A stretch of DNA of 64,000 bases from Cordia subcordata (GCA_028554755.1 JAPTOF010000015.1:1178001-1242000), one strand, 5' to 3'; shown: positions 47,628 to 59,523, counted from the stretch's first letter. The notes: a model not told the origin generated them from the letters alone. Made by a program: numbers and translations.

Positions 47628-50600
47628 TCAATTCGACTTGTTTTTGCTGGACTTCTGAGAATATTCTGAAAGACCTCGCCTAAAAGCGTCAAGGGATACC
47701 CCATCATCAACCAAAATGCTGGTTGCGCCCATTTTAGAGACCTGCACAAAAGGATTGTATTGCCCAGACAATCATGTAATACATTCAACCAATTACACCC
47801 CAACATACGTAGATAAGTTGCAAAGGAGAAGAGTAATTACTGGTCCAATGTTTCTGTGCTCATCGTCAAAGAACAACATTGACTCATAAGGTATACCAGT
47901 CCGCCTATGAATATTCTGAAAATGCTCTGTTTTGTGTGTCCAGCTAGAAAATATCTCCTGCATTATTACCATTCTACATTATCCAGAAGGAAGGAGAAAA
48001 AGAAAGGAAAAAACATGAACGAGGCTGAGGTGCACAATATTCATTGGGTCAAATATGAGATAAATTATGCCATGGTATAGGGACTAAATTTCATATATCT
48101 TTTTCGTTCTGAAGAAGTCAAGAATTTTCTTTAATACACATCAACGGGTATGAGGAGCCACCTCAAAAATATTTACATCAGCTATTCAACCTATCTACTG
48201 ATTCTCATATGTTGTCAACTATACAAGAACCTCCCTTTCAAAAACGATTGTCATATAACAAACTAAATTTCAAAATGAAGCAAATAATTCCTTCCCTTCA
48301 AAAGCTCGTGAATTCTTCTGTATCCATATAGTCAAAATGATAGCAAGAGGGATCAAGTGAATGATTTTCTTCTTATGTTTGGATGTCTTGACCTCACTCC
48401 AAGTTGTTATCTCCTTAGGAAAGAACTTTGATGCAACTCTTTGGACCCCTATTATATTAAATCCCATCTCCGAAAGGCTTCTAGCCCAAACGCGTCTATG
48501 CAATAGATGTTACAATATTTCCATATTACTTTTTCATAGAAAGCATCTATTGACAATGAGTCAATGAATTGCCCTCTCTTTTGGAGATTGTTCACTATTA
48601 CAATTCTCCCTCATGCCACCACCCATGGAAAGAAGACAACTTTAGTTGGGGAAATACGAACTTTCAAATATCCTCCCGTAAGAACTCAACATGAATACTA
48701 GTGTCAACTTCATCAACAAGAGCTCCACACAAAGATTTCACTGTGAATATGCCATTTTTAGCCAAATCCAGTTTCTCCTTAGATTCTTTCCCTTGAATAA
48801 CAACACAATTGTTTAGGAACCCAAAAAAGTTTTGAAGTTCCCCTAGTTCCAAATCATTAGCCTCCTTTGTGAAAGTCTCATCCCACCCACAATTACCATC
48901 CGCCCATTGCATTCTGAAACCTAGTGGCAATATTTTTACCTCTAGCCATGGAAATATATTAGGGAAAAAGAGACTCTAAAGAGGAAGAAGGAGAAGCATT
49001 TCGTTTCTCAACCCAAAGGAAGATCCTTCCAAATACCCACATCAAAGGAAATTTTATCTAAATTCATCTAAACGCTCACTCAATAAGTAGTTCTCATATC
49101 ATTTGACATCCAACACTATGTGCCTTCTCAAATTTTGCTACAATCACCTCCTTCCAAGGACTTCCCCTTTCTGCCATAAGCCTCCATAAGCAAATAAGCA
49201 CAATTAGAAGATATAAAGTTGTAAACTCATGATTTCTCATATCCTTTGAGTTCTTTTATACTTTACAATGTCCAAAACTTACTTGGATCGGATGGAAAAA
49301 TAAAGTTGCGTGCTCATGTTTAGAACCAGTAAATGGCATACTTCTGTACACATTTTTCATGCAATTAACGTTTGCCTCTATTTAACTGGAAGGTAATCAG
49401 AATTGTTAAAGGAAAAGCTTAAGTTAATCAAAGAAAATGGGAAACATATGAATTGCCTTCAAAGAAATATAGAAAGAAGGAGAAGGGTAACTAAGAGAAA
49501 TAAGACAGAAGTGCCTCACCTCTGCAACAAACATGGATCTGATACCTAGTTTGTCTAAAAAAGTTGTCGCTATGTCACGTGCTGGTGATCTAGAAGCGAT
49601 GGCCACATCGATTCCATGATCCTTGAGGGCATTGAGTATTCCCCTAGCGTGAGGATAGAGATATGGTGTGTCACTCTTGTAGTAGCACTCACTGAGAAGA
49701 AATTGCAAATATGAGGAACAGCCCAAAATCAAATTGCACATACAACAAAGTATATATCAACAAATCAATACTCCACTATTCGTTGATGCGAGACATATGT
49801 CCACTCAAACAATCTGTAAGTCAATTGACGGCAAACAACTCAATGCTGATTAGAGTAGAAAATCCCAGCCTCAGCATTCTTAACATCAGTCACAACAAAA
49901 CAAGTAAAAAAAAGGGCCCAAAACATTGACAGACAAATGGAGGAAACTAAGCAGCATATAGAAGTCAAATCAAGAGTAACAATCAAATCATGAAATTCTA
50001 CCTTTCAACTCAGACCCAACAGAAAAAAATCTACCATTTCTCTATGCTTGATCCTCAAAAGTGCAGCATCGTTAAAGTAGTCTTTAACTTGTGCGTGAAA
50101 TATAACACAATTTTGGCAACGAAAAGGAAAATCAATGTGATTATTCTTAACAATCATTAGATCACCGTTCTAATGATAAACAAACCACACCTAGATAAGC
50201 TAAAAGAATGTCTTCCAGAAACTTCCCCGCCAACATCCACAAACCCCCAAAAAATCGCAACGTGATGATTCTCCCCTTACATTTATTAGCCCACCACACC
50301 CGTGTTGTGGGGTTTGTGCTAGATACATATTAGGGGCAGAATAGTATCTATTATTCACTTAGGTCACCCCTTCCAAAAGGGATTTGGATCCTCCATATCC
50401 TAGATCGTTATAAGCGGAATCCAATGTTAGCAACATGCCATTGTAACTGTATCATTAGTTTTACCACCCTGGATATCTCATTCATAACCTTATGGATTCA
50501 AGACCTTGCAAAACATTGTCAAACTCAATTCCAAACGGAATTTGGAAAATTTGAACAAAAATAAATACATGAAATACAGAAATAAAGCAGACATAGCAGT

Positions 50601-50874
50601 CAGTGCACATGGATTATCAATGGTATGGCATCAGAGATAAATTCTTGGAGCAATATTTGTTTTAAACCAAAAAAAAAAGAAAGAAAAAGTTAAGCAGATA
50701 CATATAAGAGGAGAAGAAGAAGAAGAAGCAGCATGATGAGATGAGATGATACCAATAGAAAGGCCAGAGAGTGTAATCAAGATCGAAGACAACAAGACGA
50801 GGTAGGTGGTGATTGTTCTTGAATCCGGCAATGATGTTCAATGCCTCTTCTTTCACCTTCTCCTCGTTTGCCAT
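47628..50874 (-). CDS. MDP1: Magnesium-dependent phosphatase 1 (HAD family), four exons
   Basis: Exons by GT-AG junctions: 50874-50753, 49691-49520, 47957-47841, 47741-47628 (525 nt, 174 aa). Frame is kept at each junction. The product is a small HAD-superfamily phosphatase: motif I DLDYTLWPF (residue about 31) supplies the nucleophile and acid/base Asp, motif II is IASRSP, the motif III Lys is probably in HKTEHF, and motif IV is FFDDEHRN. The whole resembles plant MDP-1, acting on small phospho-substrates or phosphotyrosine in a Mg-dependent way; plant substrates are not firmly known. No targeting peptide is evident. It is slightly short at the C-terminus against some homologues. Intron 2 (1.56 kb) holds a LINE fragment. 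The copia element begins 103 bp upstream of the ATG. All catalytic motifs are intact. Confidence 0.92.
48240..49000 (-). mobile_element. LINE 3' fragment in MDP1 intron 2
   Basis: Minus-strand frames at 48930-48664 (WDETFTKEANDLELGELQ, FTVKSLCGALV) and 48503-48270 (LIPLAIILTIWIQKNSRAFEG) follow the order seen at the C-terminus of plant LINE reverse transcriptases, the zf-RVT region. Stops and shifts show decay, and RT itself is missing, consistent with 5' truncation. Same strand as the host gene. Borders are approximate; no TSD was identified. Confidence 0.65.
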
Positions 50875-50998
50875 CCTTGACCTTGTCCTCCTCTCTCCTG
50901 CCTCTCTTGTCTTTTTCTTGTCTTCTATTTATTTATTTACTTGTGTTAATGTTCCATTCCCGTATCTTTAACCTTTTTGTCGTAAAAAGCTCGAAGTC

Positions 50999-51099
50999 GG
51001 AAATTTTTTATTTTTTCCCTACTTTTAAAAAAATTTCACAAAAATACCTTTATTTTAAAAATTATTTCAAAAATATCCATTTCGATAAATCACCTACCG
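50999..51099 (+). repeat. MULE left terminal inverted repeat
   Basis: It pairs with the complement of 58309-58409 over about 100 bp with scattered mismatches. Shared words include GGAAATTTTTTA, ATTTCAAAAATA and TTTCG(A/G)TAA. The inner end overlaps the first near-palindrome. Confidence 0.88.
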
Positions 51100-51237
51100 C
51101 GAGAAAATGGTAAGTGACTTACCGTCTACCACGCTGTCAGAAGAACGATAAGTCACTTACCGTTATTCCCCTTTGAACGGTAAGTGACTTACCGTTCATT
51201 TGTGCATTATTCTCCTTGACCGGTGAGTCATTTACCG
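51083..51237. promoter_or_regulatory. Five 17-bp near-palindromes at the MULE left end
   Basis: Copies at 51083, 51108, 51146, 51178 and 51221 fit the consensus CGGTAAGTGACTTACCG (each half CGGTAAGT with complement ACTTACCG). They lie between TIR and transposase start, 200-350 bp before the ATG. The position suggests binding sites for the transposase or a regulator of the element. Confidence 0.85.
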
Positions 51238-51437
51238 AATATTTATGGCTTGAACTCCTATTTAATCCCCACTCTTTCATCCTCGGAAGACCTAACACCA
51301 AAGATCCAAATTTCTTATAACCCATATATAATCCGCATAGTATCCTTAATTTTCAAATCGCCCAAAATCTTTCCAATTATCTTCCACACATACAAACTTG
51401 TATACTGTTCATTTAATATTTTAGTCAGTAAGAAAAT

Positions 51438-54007
51438 ATGAATACAGTCTTTGTTCTTTTATATTATGGCGGAGAAAAAATTAATGGCCCGTACGGTATC
51501 GAATATAAAACTACGAAGCCTGTTCGTAAGGTCAAAATAACACATAAAACATCATATAATGAATTTGTTTATAGTGTCTATGAGAAGTTTAATTTGCGTT
51601 ATGGCATCGACAGGGTGGAGCTATCGCATCGTTTCCAATCGGGGGTCGTACAGTTACTATATCCATATTTTAGCGAGGCGGCAATCAGCAACGATGATGA
51701 TTTGATGGACATGTTTCGAATAGCGTGTAATGATAATAACATGAATAATGCTCATGTTATTGTGGAAGTAAAGGCTGACGATGTATACAATCCGCAACGA
51801 AGCAGTGATTTCCAGTCTGGTTGCGCTGTTCCCGACTTGAATGCTGAACCATCACATTACGTTGCTGGGAGTGACATAGCGGGGCCATCTCATAATGTGA
51901 GGGTGGACTTGAACATGGACACATTTTCGTCTGAACCTGACGAAGAAGATGAGGACATGGCCCTGAACGAGAACGATGCCTGGTACGACGATGATGACAT
52001 CTTCAATGGTAATGAAAACACTGCGAACGTTAATGCGGAATGTGAGGGGTCGTCAGCTGGTGCGGGGGGACCTTCGTGTGCCGTACCGATGCACGGTGTA
52101 CATGAAACTGCTCAACTTCATACCGTTAGTCAAGAATACTATATGGATAGTATAGAGGAGCACAAAACGCAAATATTTTGGGATGAGAAGGAATTGGCCA
52201 AAGGAATGATTTTCCCGTCAAAGAAGGAGGTGATTCGGGCGGTTCAAATGTACTCAATAAAGGTACAACATGAATACAAAGTCAAGAGGTCTGAACCAGA
52301 TTTATGAGTTGTTTGTTGCGTAAATGCTTCCAACCTTAGAAATCCATGTAGGTGGGAATTGCGGGCAATTCGGAAATCCACGCATCGCCAGTTTGAAATA
52401 ACAAAGTATTGGGGTGTGCATAATTGTTTCGGTGATAGGCGAAGGGCCGACCATAAAAATGTTACTGCTGCACTGGTCGGTTATATGGTTATGCACTTCG
52501 TAAAACACAAGCCTGATTTTGATGTGGGTTTTGTACGCGCACACATTATGGACACCTTTCACGTGAACTTTCATACGGAAAGGAATGGCATGGCTGAAAT
52601 AAGGCCATTGAAATGGTGTACGGCGATTGGGACGAGTCGTACCAGTTACTTACGCGATTTTTTAGAGCTGTCAAGGCAACTAATCCAGGGACAATTGTAA
52701 CATACAAGTTCTTCCAAGGGTCGACGCAAGGAACCAAAATTTTCGATTATGTGTTTTGGGCGTTTGCAACATGCATTGCAGCATGGAAGTATTGTTGTCC
52801 AATGCTTTCTCTCGACGGTACTCACCTGCGCCGGCAATATAAGGGCCATCTTCTAACAGCATTGACAGCTGATGCGAACGGTCAGATTTTACCGTTGGCG
52901 TTTGCAGTTGTCGATGCAGAGACAACAGAAAGCTGGCCATGGTTCCTTCAACTGGTACGTCGACATTTTCTGCATTACATGGATGAGATTTGTATAGTGT
53001 TTGATGGACATGCAGGAATTTTTTCTGCCATGAATCGTATCTCAGCTGATGGGCAATTGCGGGTGAAGTATCGAATATGCTTGAGGCATCTCAAAAGTAA
53101 TGTCATGAAACAGTTCCACAACCAGTATATAAAGGACTTATGTTGGAGAGTTGGTAAGGAAAATCAAGTTCGCAAACACGTAGAAATGATGCGAAAAATT
53201 TTGGAAGTTGACCCAACACCAAGCGGGGCTGGTAAACAGGCGTACGATTATCTCACCAACATAGACCGGGAGATGTGGATGCTGTGTGCTGATGGAGGTT
53301 CGGGGTGGGGTATGATGACTACAAACAACGTGGAGTGTTTCAATGGTGTCCTTGTTGGGGCGAGGTACTTGCCTATTACAGCGTTAGTGTCGCACACTTT
53401 CACAAAGTGTGCTGAATACTTCTACAACCGGTCTATACATGCGAGGCACTTGGCAGGACAAGAATTTGTCATCCCCGTTAGAGTCAGAGAATTGTTTGAC
53501 AAGTGGGAGGCAAAGTCACACCTTCATAAAGTGTTTAATTTTCACTACGAAACTGGTACAGCACAGGTTGGCCGCTTGCCAGAATCATTTACTGACAGAC
53601 ATCCTGTACAAGTGGTTAGATTTAATGAGAAGACATGTACTTTCGGCAAATGGACAGCCTATCATTTACCATGTTCACATGCACAGGCAGTTGCACGTTA
53701 TTTGAATGTAACGTTAGTCAACATGTTCCCGCTTGAATATAAAGTCGAAGCATGCACAAATACGTATGCCAACCTATTTCAACCTCTGGGACAAGTTGAT
53801 TATTGGCCAGATGCACCTACTTGGCAATTGCAACCCAATCGAGCCAGATTGCAGCACAGAAGTAGAGGACCCGCAGGGGGTAGGTGCATCCCTAATGAGA
53901 TGGATCACTCGGACCAAGTTGGTAGACGAAGGTGTTCAAATTACGGTCAATCGAGTCACAACGTTGCTAGGTGCCCTCAAAATCAAACTAACATCACACA
54001 ACAATAG
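51438..54007 (+). pseudogene. MURA-type MULE transposase, one nonsense and one frameshift
   Basis: ATG at 51438. The N-terminal 289 codons contain a PB1-like start (VFVLLYYGGEKINGPYGIEY), acidic linkers and the MuDR-type DNA-binding region (GMIFPSKKEVIRAVQMYS). A TGA at 52305-52307 replaces a probable Trp codon, and the same frame continues until a 1-nt shift near 52595-52612. From 52613 a 464-codon frame holds the MULE catalytic domain: Asp68 (LSLDGTH), Asp131 (IVFDGHAG) and Glu241 (NNVECFNG) form an intact DDE triad. The SWIM zinc finger (CTFGKW ... CSH) has Phe344 for the second Cys, and the C-terminal CCHC knuckle has Tyr444 for its second Cys. The enzyme would cut TIR ends in the nucleus; this copy cannot make full-length protein. 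Confidence 0.9.
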
Positions 54008-54342
54008 TTCTGATATTGTTTGATGGGGATGTATCGTATTATAATCACTATGTGCAATGTTTAAAGTATTGAATGGCTTTAATGTTGAATGTGGGTCGGG
54101 ATGTAATGTTTGATGTAATGTAAGTGGGTTGCTTTAATGTTTGTGCAGTTTTGTCATACACAAAATTATTAAACTGAAATGTAATGCAAGTAAAACTTGT
54201 TTGTTAAAGGTAATCAATTCATATACATACATAAAAAAATAAATTACATAAATTAATAAATGACAAAAAAATTAATAAAAGACCAAAGCTAATGTGTCCC
54301 ACACCCCGAAGGATGTCTCTTCTTTGCGAGAGGCGACTGAAC

Positions 54343-56776
54343 TCATTGGGCCTGCGAGGTAGCCGGGCACTTCCCAGCTCGCTGTGGTGATAAATTCTCG
54401 GCCGTGGACTGCTGCTCCCCACCCTGTTCACCACCGCCCTGACGACCGCCCTGATCCGCACCTTGCTCATCCGGTGATGGCGCAAGACAATCTTCAACCC
54501 GCAATGGAGAGGTGGACGGGTCAGTCGATACTGATGGTGGCATGGTCATCTGCGTCGGCTCATACACAAACGGAGATGACATGGGTGGACGCGAGAGGGC
54601 GGTTGGTGTCGATGTAAACGGATGGATACCCTGAGTGGATGGGGTATACTGCATGTAGGACGATCCAATCGACACCGGCTAGCCCCACTGTGGGGTCTGA
54701 GACCACTGTGTGGGAGGTGGTGGATATGATTGCTAACCCCAATAGTAGGTCGGTGGGGACTGCTGCGGTGGGGTGTGTGCCCATGGGTATACCAGGGGGG
54801 CTGCTGTGTAGGTGTCTGGGCAGGCTGTGAATAGTATGACGGGGCGGGCTGGGATGGCATATGGGTCCATAGGTACGTCGGAGGCGGCTGAGACCACTGA
54901 GTCGGCATCATGGCTGGGTCAATGTATCTGGTATGTCAAAATAAAAGGGCGTCGCCACAATGTTGGCGTGCCTAGTCTATTCCAGGGCCCGTTGCATCTG
55001 GGACACAACATGATCCATCTCCGGCCAGAAACGTTCCTGTGCCAACGTTCCCTGGTTATACTGCTGTGAGGCGCGCCGCATGTGATGAAATGCACGGCCC
55101 AATGTCGAAGCCTGTAAAACATATTTAGTGAAAGGGATTGACTTCATATAATACAGCATTAACAAATACGTTATGAAGTATGCCAATAACCAATGTGGTA
55201 CACTTACCATAAAATGCTCGTCTTGTGTTGTCGCCATATATCCCGCACGACGAGTCACCCAAGACGAATTGCCAATCCAAATGATAGAACGGCGTCGGTA
55301 CCATTACATGTACTGCTCTAGGTGCACCGGATCTGGCCTATCCTCTACGACACCGTTCACTATAATTGCCTATACATTGCCCCAATACCCATGCAAAGGC
55401 TCCACGTCCGCTGGCTTCAACATCTCCTTACCTTCGAAATGTGATTGTGACACGAATGGTTCAGGGGCATCTGGGATCGGCTGGCGTATCCCAAACTGGC
55501 GCAACAAACGATCGACTTGATGCCACTCAACCAATCCACCGCATAGCAGGGGGACCTTCGTCCTCCACCAGTCCGACCCCTCCGTACAGTAATCCGGTAG
55601 ATCCCTGATAATGTTCTTATATGGCTACCAAATAAACCGCAAAGTAAAAGTGCATAGATACTTTGGGTTGTTAACATTGAAATAAAAAGTAAACATATGG
55701 TCTAAATTTGCTATTACAAACAAACCTGGTCTGGTTGAAGCTTGTCAATAACATCGCGGTAAAGTATTAGACCCCCGTTGGCCGTGTCTATAAAGGACTT
55801 TTCCATAAGGTACAATGCCCCTCGTGGCGCGTCCGGTAAGTTCCATCTGACCTCGGCAAAGTGCATCCTACTCAGGATGTCCTAGGGCCTGGACTCAACG
55901 AGTGTAGGCAGGAACGAACCTTTCCTATACCCACCACTGCAGATAAATATCACAGTTACGTTAATACAGTTACAAAATCATATGATATTTACAAACAAGG
56001 TTTAATTTACTTATGCCAAATACCTGTATGAGGGTGAGCCCACAACACAGGTATGTCCTATCAGAAAAAACAAAGGCATCCATCCTTCTGTACAGATGTG
56101 CAAGCACTGCAGCACCCCAGTTCAATCCCTTCATGGACTCAATGTCCCGTAGAAAAAGCAGCCAATTCATGTTCCCCCAACTGCCACTGGCATCGGCAAA
56201 GAGATGAGAAACTATATAGCCGAACATCCATAAACGGGCACGTCGCACTGCGGATGCACCATCGGGCTCCTGCTGGTAAGTCATCTCATACAACCTCTTA
56301 ACCTCGGACAGCCTGATCTTTCCGGTTTTCACCTCAATATGTGATTCACCTACCGTAATGCCACAAAGATCAAGGAAAAGCCCAGCCCACTCACCATACA
56401 CCTGCCTCGTGATATTTAAGTGCGGGATGGGATCACCATACACAAGCAACCCCCATAAAACGGCCACATCCTGTAATGTGATAGTGGCCTCTCCAACAGG
56501 CAAGTGAAACGTGTGTATCTCTGTCTACCACCTCTCAACGATGGCTGTCAATAAGGCGTGGTCGAGTTCACGCCAACCTGCCTTATAACACCCATAGAAC
56601 CCTGCATGCAATAACTCTTCCTGAACTAACGGGTGCTTAGGGGTCTGGAACAAGTACCCGTTGGCTCGCTGGGTGCGCAACTCCTTTGACGCGATGTCCC
56701 ACGTCAAAATTTGCATCTTGTGGTGGGCATAATGTACCAAACGAGATGCATCCTGGGGTCTAAGGCGGACATCCAT
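54343..56776 (-). pseudogene. Plant mobile domain (MAIN-like) gene carried by the MULE, decayed
   Basis: ATG at 56774-56776. The first exon (to about 56024) carries the PMD core: HPLVQEELLHAGFYGCYK, HTFHLPVGEATITLQDVAVLWGL and WLLFLRDIES. A stop at 56525-56527 interrupts it just before HTFHLP. Downstream exons are separated by short introns: about 55936-55728 (WNLPDAPRGALYLMEKSF, one stop), about 55625-55205 (WWRTKVPLLCGGLVEWHQVDRLLRQFG, further stops) and about 55112-54977. A Pro/Gln-rich tail follows (54911-54343, QPPPTYLW, SQPAQTPTQQPPW). PMD proteins include host MAIN/MAIL1, which maintain genome stability and silencing, and many transposon copies. It runs convergent with the transposase, ending 335 bp away. 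Exon ends are approximate. Confidence 0.82.
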
Positions 56777-58190
56777 GCTGTATCCTACGATCTAACATTT
56801 ATCATGTGTAAATAATATTAAATTACATAATATCTTAAAATTTCTTATAAAGTTCTTATTTAATTCCATATTAACTTATATTACTTTTCTATTCAAATAA
56901 ACTACATTCAAATCTTAATAAAACACACCATACTCATATTAAATTGTAATCAACTATATTAACTTTTTATTCAAATGAACTTTGTTAAATTCCTAAAAAT
57001 TATAAGAAATTCCTAAGGAAATTTATTGTATTTATTATTTAATAAATTATTTTGCACTTCGTATTAAATTATATTACTTTTCTATTCAAATAAACCATAT
57101 TCTTGTTCCTAATAAATTGTACAATTTTCCTAATAAATTACAAACAATTATATTAATTTTCTAATCAAATAAAATTTATTAAATTCCTAGTACATTTTCT
57201 ATTCAAATAAACTACATTCAAATCTTAATAAAACACACCATACTCATATTAAATTGTAATCAACTATATTAACTTTTTATTCAAATGAACTTTGTTAAAT
57301 TCCTAAAAATTATAAGAAATTTCTAAGGAAATTTATTGTATTTATTATTTAATAAATTATTTTGCACTTCGTATTAAATTATATTACTTTTCTATTCAAA
57401 TAAACCATATTCTTGTTCCTAATAAATTGTACAATTTTCCTAATAAATTACAAACAATTATATTAATTTTCTATTAAATTATATTACATTTCTAACCAAC
57501 TAAACAACATTCTCGCTCCTAATAAATTACACCATATTCCTAATAAATTACAATCAATCACACTATATTCCTACTAAATTTGCATAAGTTTTAAATGTCA
57601 AATGGGTAATTTCGGTTCTATGCAATTTCTAAAATTTATAACTTTTTCTAAAATATTTCTAAATACTATAAATCTCTAGCAAACGAAAAGGTCATACATT
57701 ACAAAATTACATTTAATACGGTTATTCATTTGCATGTCAAAAATATATATACATATGCATGTAAAATAAACACACACACATACACACACACACACACATA
57801 CACACACACACATATATATATGCAACTAAAATAAACACATATATATTAAAACACATATAATTATACATAAATAGTTATAGACATATTAATGTCACATGTA
57901 CATATACTATATACATGCATACATGCTATATACATTACACATATACATATGATCGCATATTAACAATACGTATATACAAGTAAAAATCAATATATAACAA
58001 ATAAAAAGCGAGAATTTAGAAAACTTACAAGTATAGGCACTTTTCTACGTGTTGGGCCAAACTTTTTTGCAAAAAAAAGGGCTGGGAGATATTTTTTTGG
58101 CTCAAAATCACTGCTGCAAGCGCAGGGGGGTTTTTCAGCACAGGTCGGGAAAAATGGGGAGGGGAAGGAGGTATTTAAAGGCAACAGAAA
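56777..58190 (-). other. AT-rich region upstream of the PMD gene inside the MULE
   Basis: No gene seen. It holds a 300-bp tandem duplication (about 56885-57472), (CA)n/(TA)n microsatellites at 57768-57825 and a purine-rich part near 58080-58170 next to the right-end palindromes. The promoter of the PMD gene should lie here. Confidence 0.6.
56885..57472. repeat. 300-bp tandem duplication inside the MULE
   Basis: 56885-57184 is followed by a nearly identical copy from 57185 to about 57472; for example CTATTCAAATAAACTACATT recurs exactly 300 bp apart. One visible difference is AATTCCTAAGG against AATTTCTAAGG. High similarity indicates a recent event, after loss of coding function or independent of it. 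Confidence 0.9.
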
Positions 58191-58325
58191 CGGTAGGTCA
58201 CCTACCATTCGGTAGGTGACTTACCGAAAATATTAATTACCCAACGGCTTTTTTTTTTAATTTTGTCAAATCCCGGGAAATGCGAGAACGGTAAGTCACC
58301 TACCGTTTTGGTAGGTGACTTACCG
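58191..58325. promoter_or_regulatory. Four 17-bp near-palindromes at the MULE right end
   Basis: Copies at 58191, 58210, 58289 and 58309 fit the same consensus as the left-end cluster, here mostly as CGGTAGGTGACTTACCG. They come in two close pairs, 19-20 bp apart within a pair. Confidence 0.85.
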
Positions 58326-58409
58326 AAACGTGTATTTTTGAAATCCTTTTCAAAACAAGGGTATTATTGCAAAAGGTTTTAAAAAGTAAGGTAAAATTAA
58401 AAAATTTCC
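58309..58409 (-). repeat. MULE right terminal inverted repeat
   Basis: Its complement matches 50999-51099, ending in TAAAAAATTTCC at the TSD. The last near-palindrome overlaps its inner edge. Confidence 0.88.
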
Positions 58410-58418
58410 CTCGAAGTC

Positions 58419-59149
58419 GAAGCCGACATTCCCCACGAAAGTCAAAAATTGTGGCCATGGAAGCAAAGAGTAGGAGCATTCGGTGCATAAAAAATTAAGT
58501 TGACATGAAAATGTTAAAAACTTAGATATTTTACTACATTTCAAATTTATTCGTTTAATAACTTGTCCCCTCACCTTTAGATATAACTTGTCTCCTCACC
58601 TTTAGATATAAAAGGGATTGAAATAGTAGAAGCTTTTCATGGAGGTAGATAAGAGAATTTAAAGCGAAATTAGATTTCTGTTGGGTTCAAATAATGTATT
58701 CAAGTTATTTTATAATACATTAGTAGCACAAGTCTCTACCAGTGAGAAGTTCCACCAATTATTAAAGGAAGCACGACTCTACAAAAATTCGGTAATTATT
58801 CTTTTCTTATTTTTGGAATTATATCAGATCTATAGCATAAAGTTCTAAAACAACATATTCTATTTATTTTACTTTGCATTTGTTTTGAAGATAAAATTTC
58901 TATCAAAATTATTACCCTTGGAATTTTTTTAAGAATATATTATTGCAATACTTTTTATGAAAATTTTTAAAAAAAAATGATATATGAACAGTAACTCAGT
59001 AACTCATGTCTAGTACCTAGTGAATAGTTATCGTATTTTTGAACAGTACATGTAAATGTATATATAAATAGTATGATATACAGTATAAATAAATAATACA
59101 TGTGTACAATATGCATGAAAAACACCAGTATCATTGAATAGTGCACAGT
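58419..59149 (+). repeat. Rest of the 5' LTR of the degenerate copia element
   Basis: The first 165 bp match 63850-64000 in the 3' LTR. A 25-bp tandem duplication (58559-58608, unit TAACTTGTCCCCTCACCTTT...) leads into TATAAAAG at 58607-58614, a good LTR promoter TATA box. The inner border is set by a weak PBS at 59152 (TGGTATCAG) and is tentative. Confidence 0.55.
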
Positions 59150-59523
59150 ATTGGTATCAGTAAACGATACTTGTAAATTGTACACTTAATGACAATAATA
59201 ACAATAATAATAATGGATACCACGACTTTTGAGGACATAATTACCGTGACTTTTGAAGACGTGATTACCGGGACTTCCAAGAATATAAATAACCATAACT
59301 TTAAAGCATATAAATGCAAATACATCTCTGATTATATAACAATTATTTGTAACAATTATATTAACATTTTATTTTATTATTAGCTCTCATATATAGTGCA
59401 CATATTTAATATGTAATATTATTTCTTCTCACTTATTTGAGTATGTTGGTCAACAACAAATCATGTCAGGTAAGTACGTTTTGTTTTGCTTTCTAATTTA
59501 TTTTGACATATGTTACATTTATA

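Larger units (their letters stand above)
50999..58409 (+). mobile_element. Mutator-like element (MULE) with transposase and a plant-mobile-domain gene
   Basis: Terminal inverted repeats of about 100 bp begin GGAAATTTTTTA (left) and end with the complement TAAAAAATTTCC (right). The 9-bp CTCGAAGTC is duplicated on both sides (50990-50998 and 58410-58418), as expected of Mutator transposition. The same uninterrupted word in the partner LTR near 63841 confirms the empty site. Inside, a transposase gene (+) and a PMD gene (-) converge, an arrangement like mudrA/mudrB of maize. Nine 17-bp near-palindromes lie just inside the ends. Both genes are damaged, so this copy is non-autonomous. Confidence 0.93.

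Noticed and set aside
51083..51237. CRISPR-like array from regularly repeated 17-mers
   Set aside because: Spacing is irregular, sites are palindromic and occur at both ends of a DNA transposon in a plant genome.
58967..59383. Small Ile/Tyr/Thr-rich frames on both strands
   Set aside because: Low-complexity AT-rich leader of the copia element; no family resemblance.
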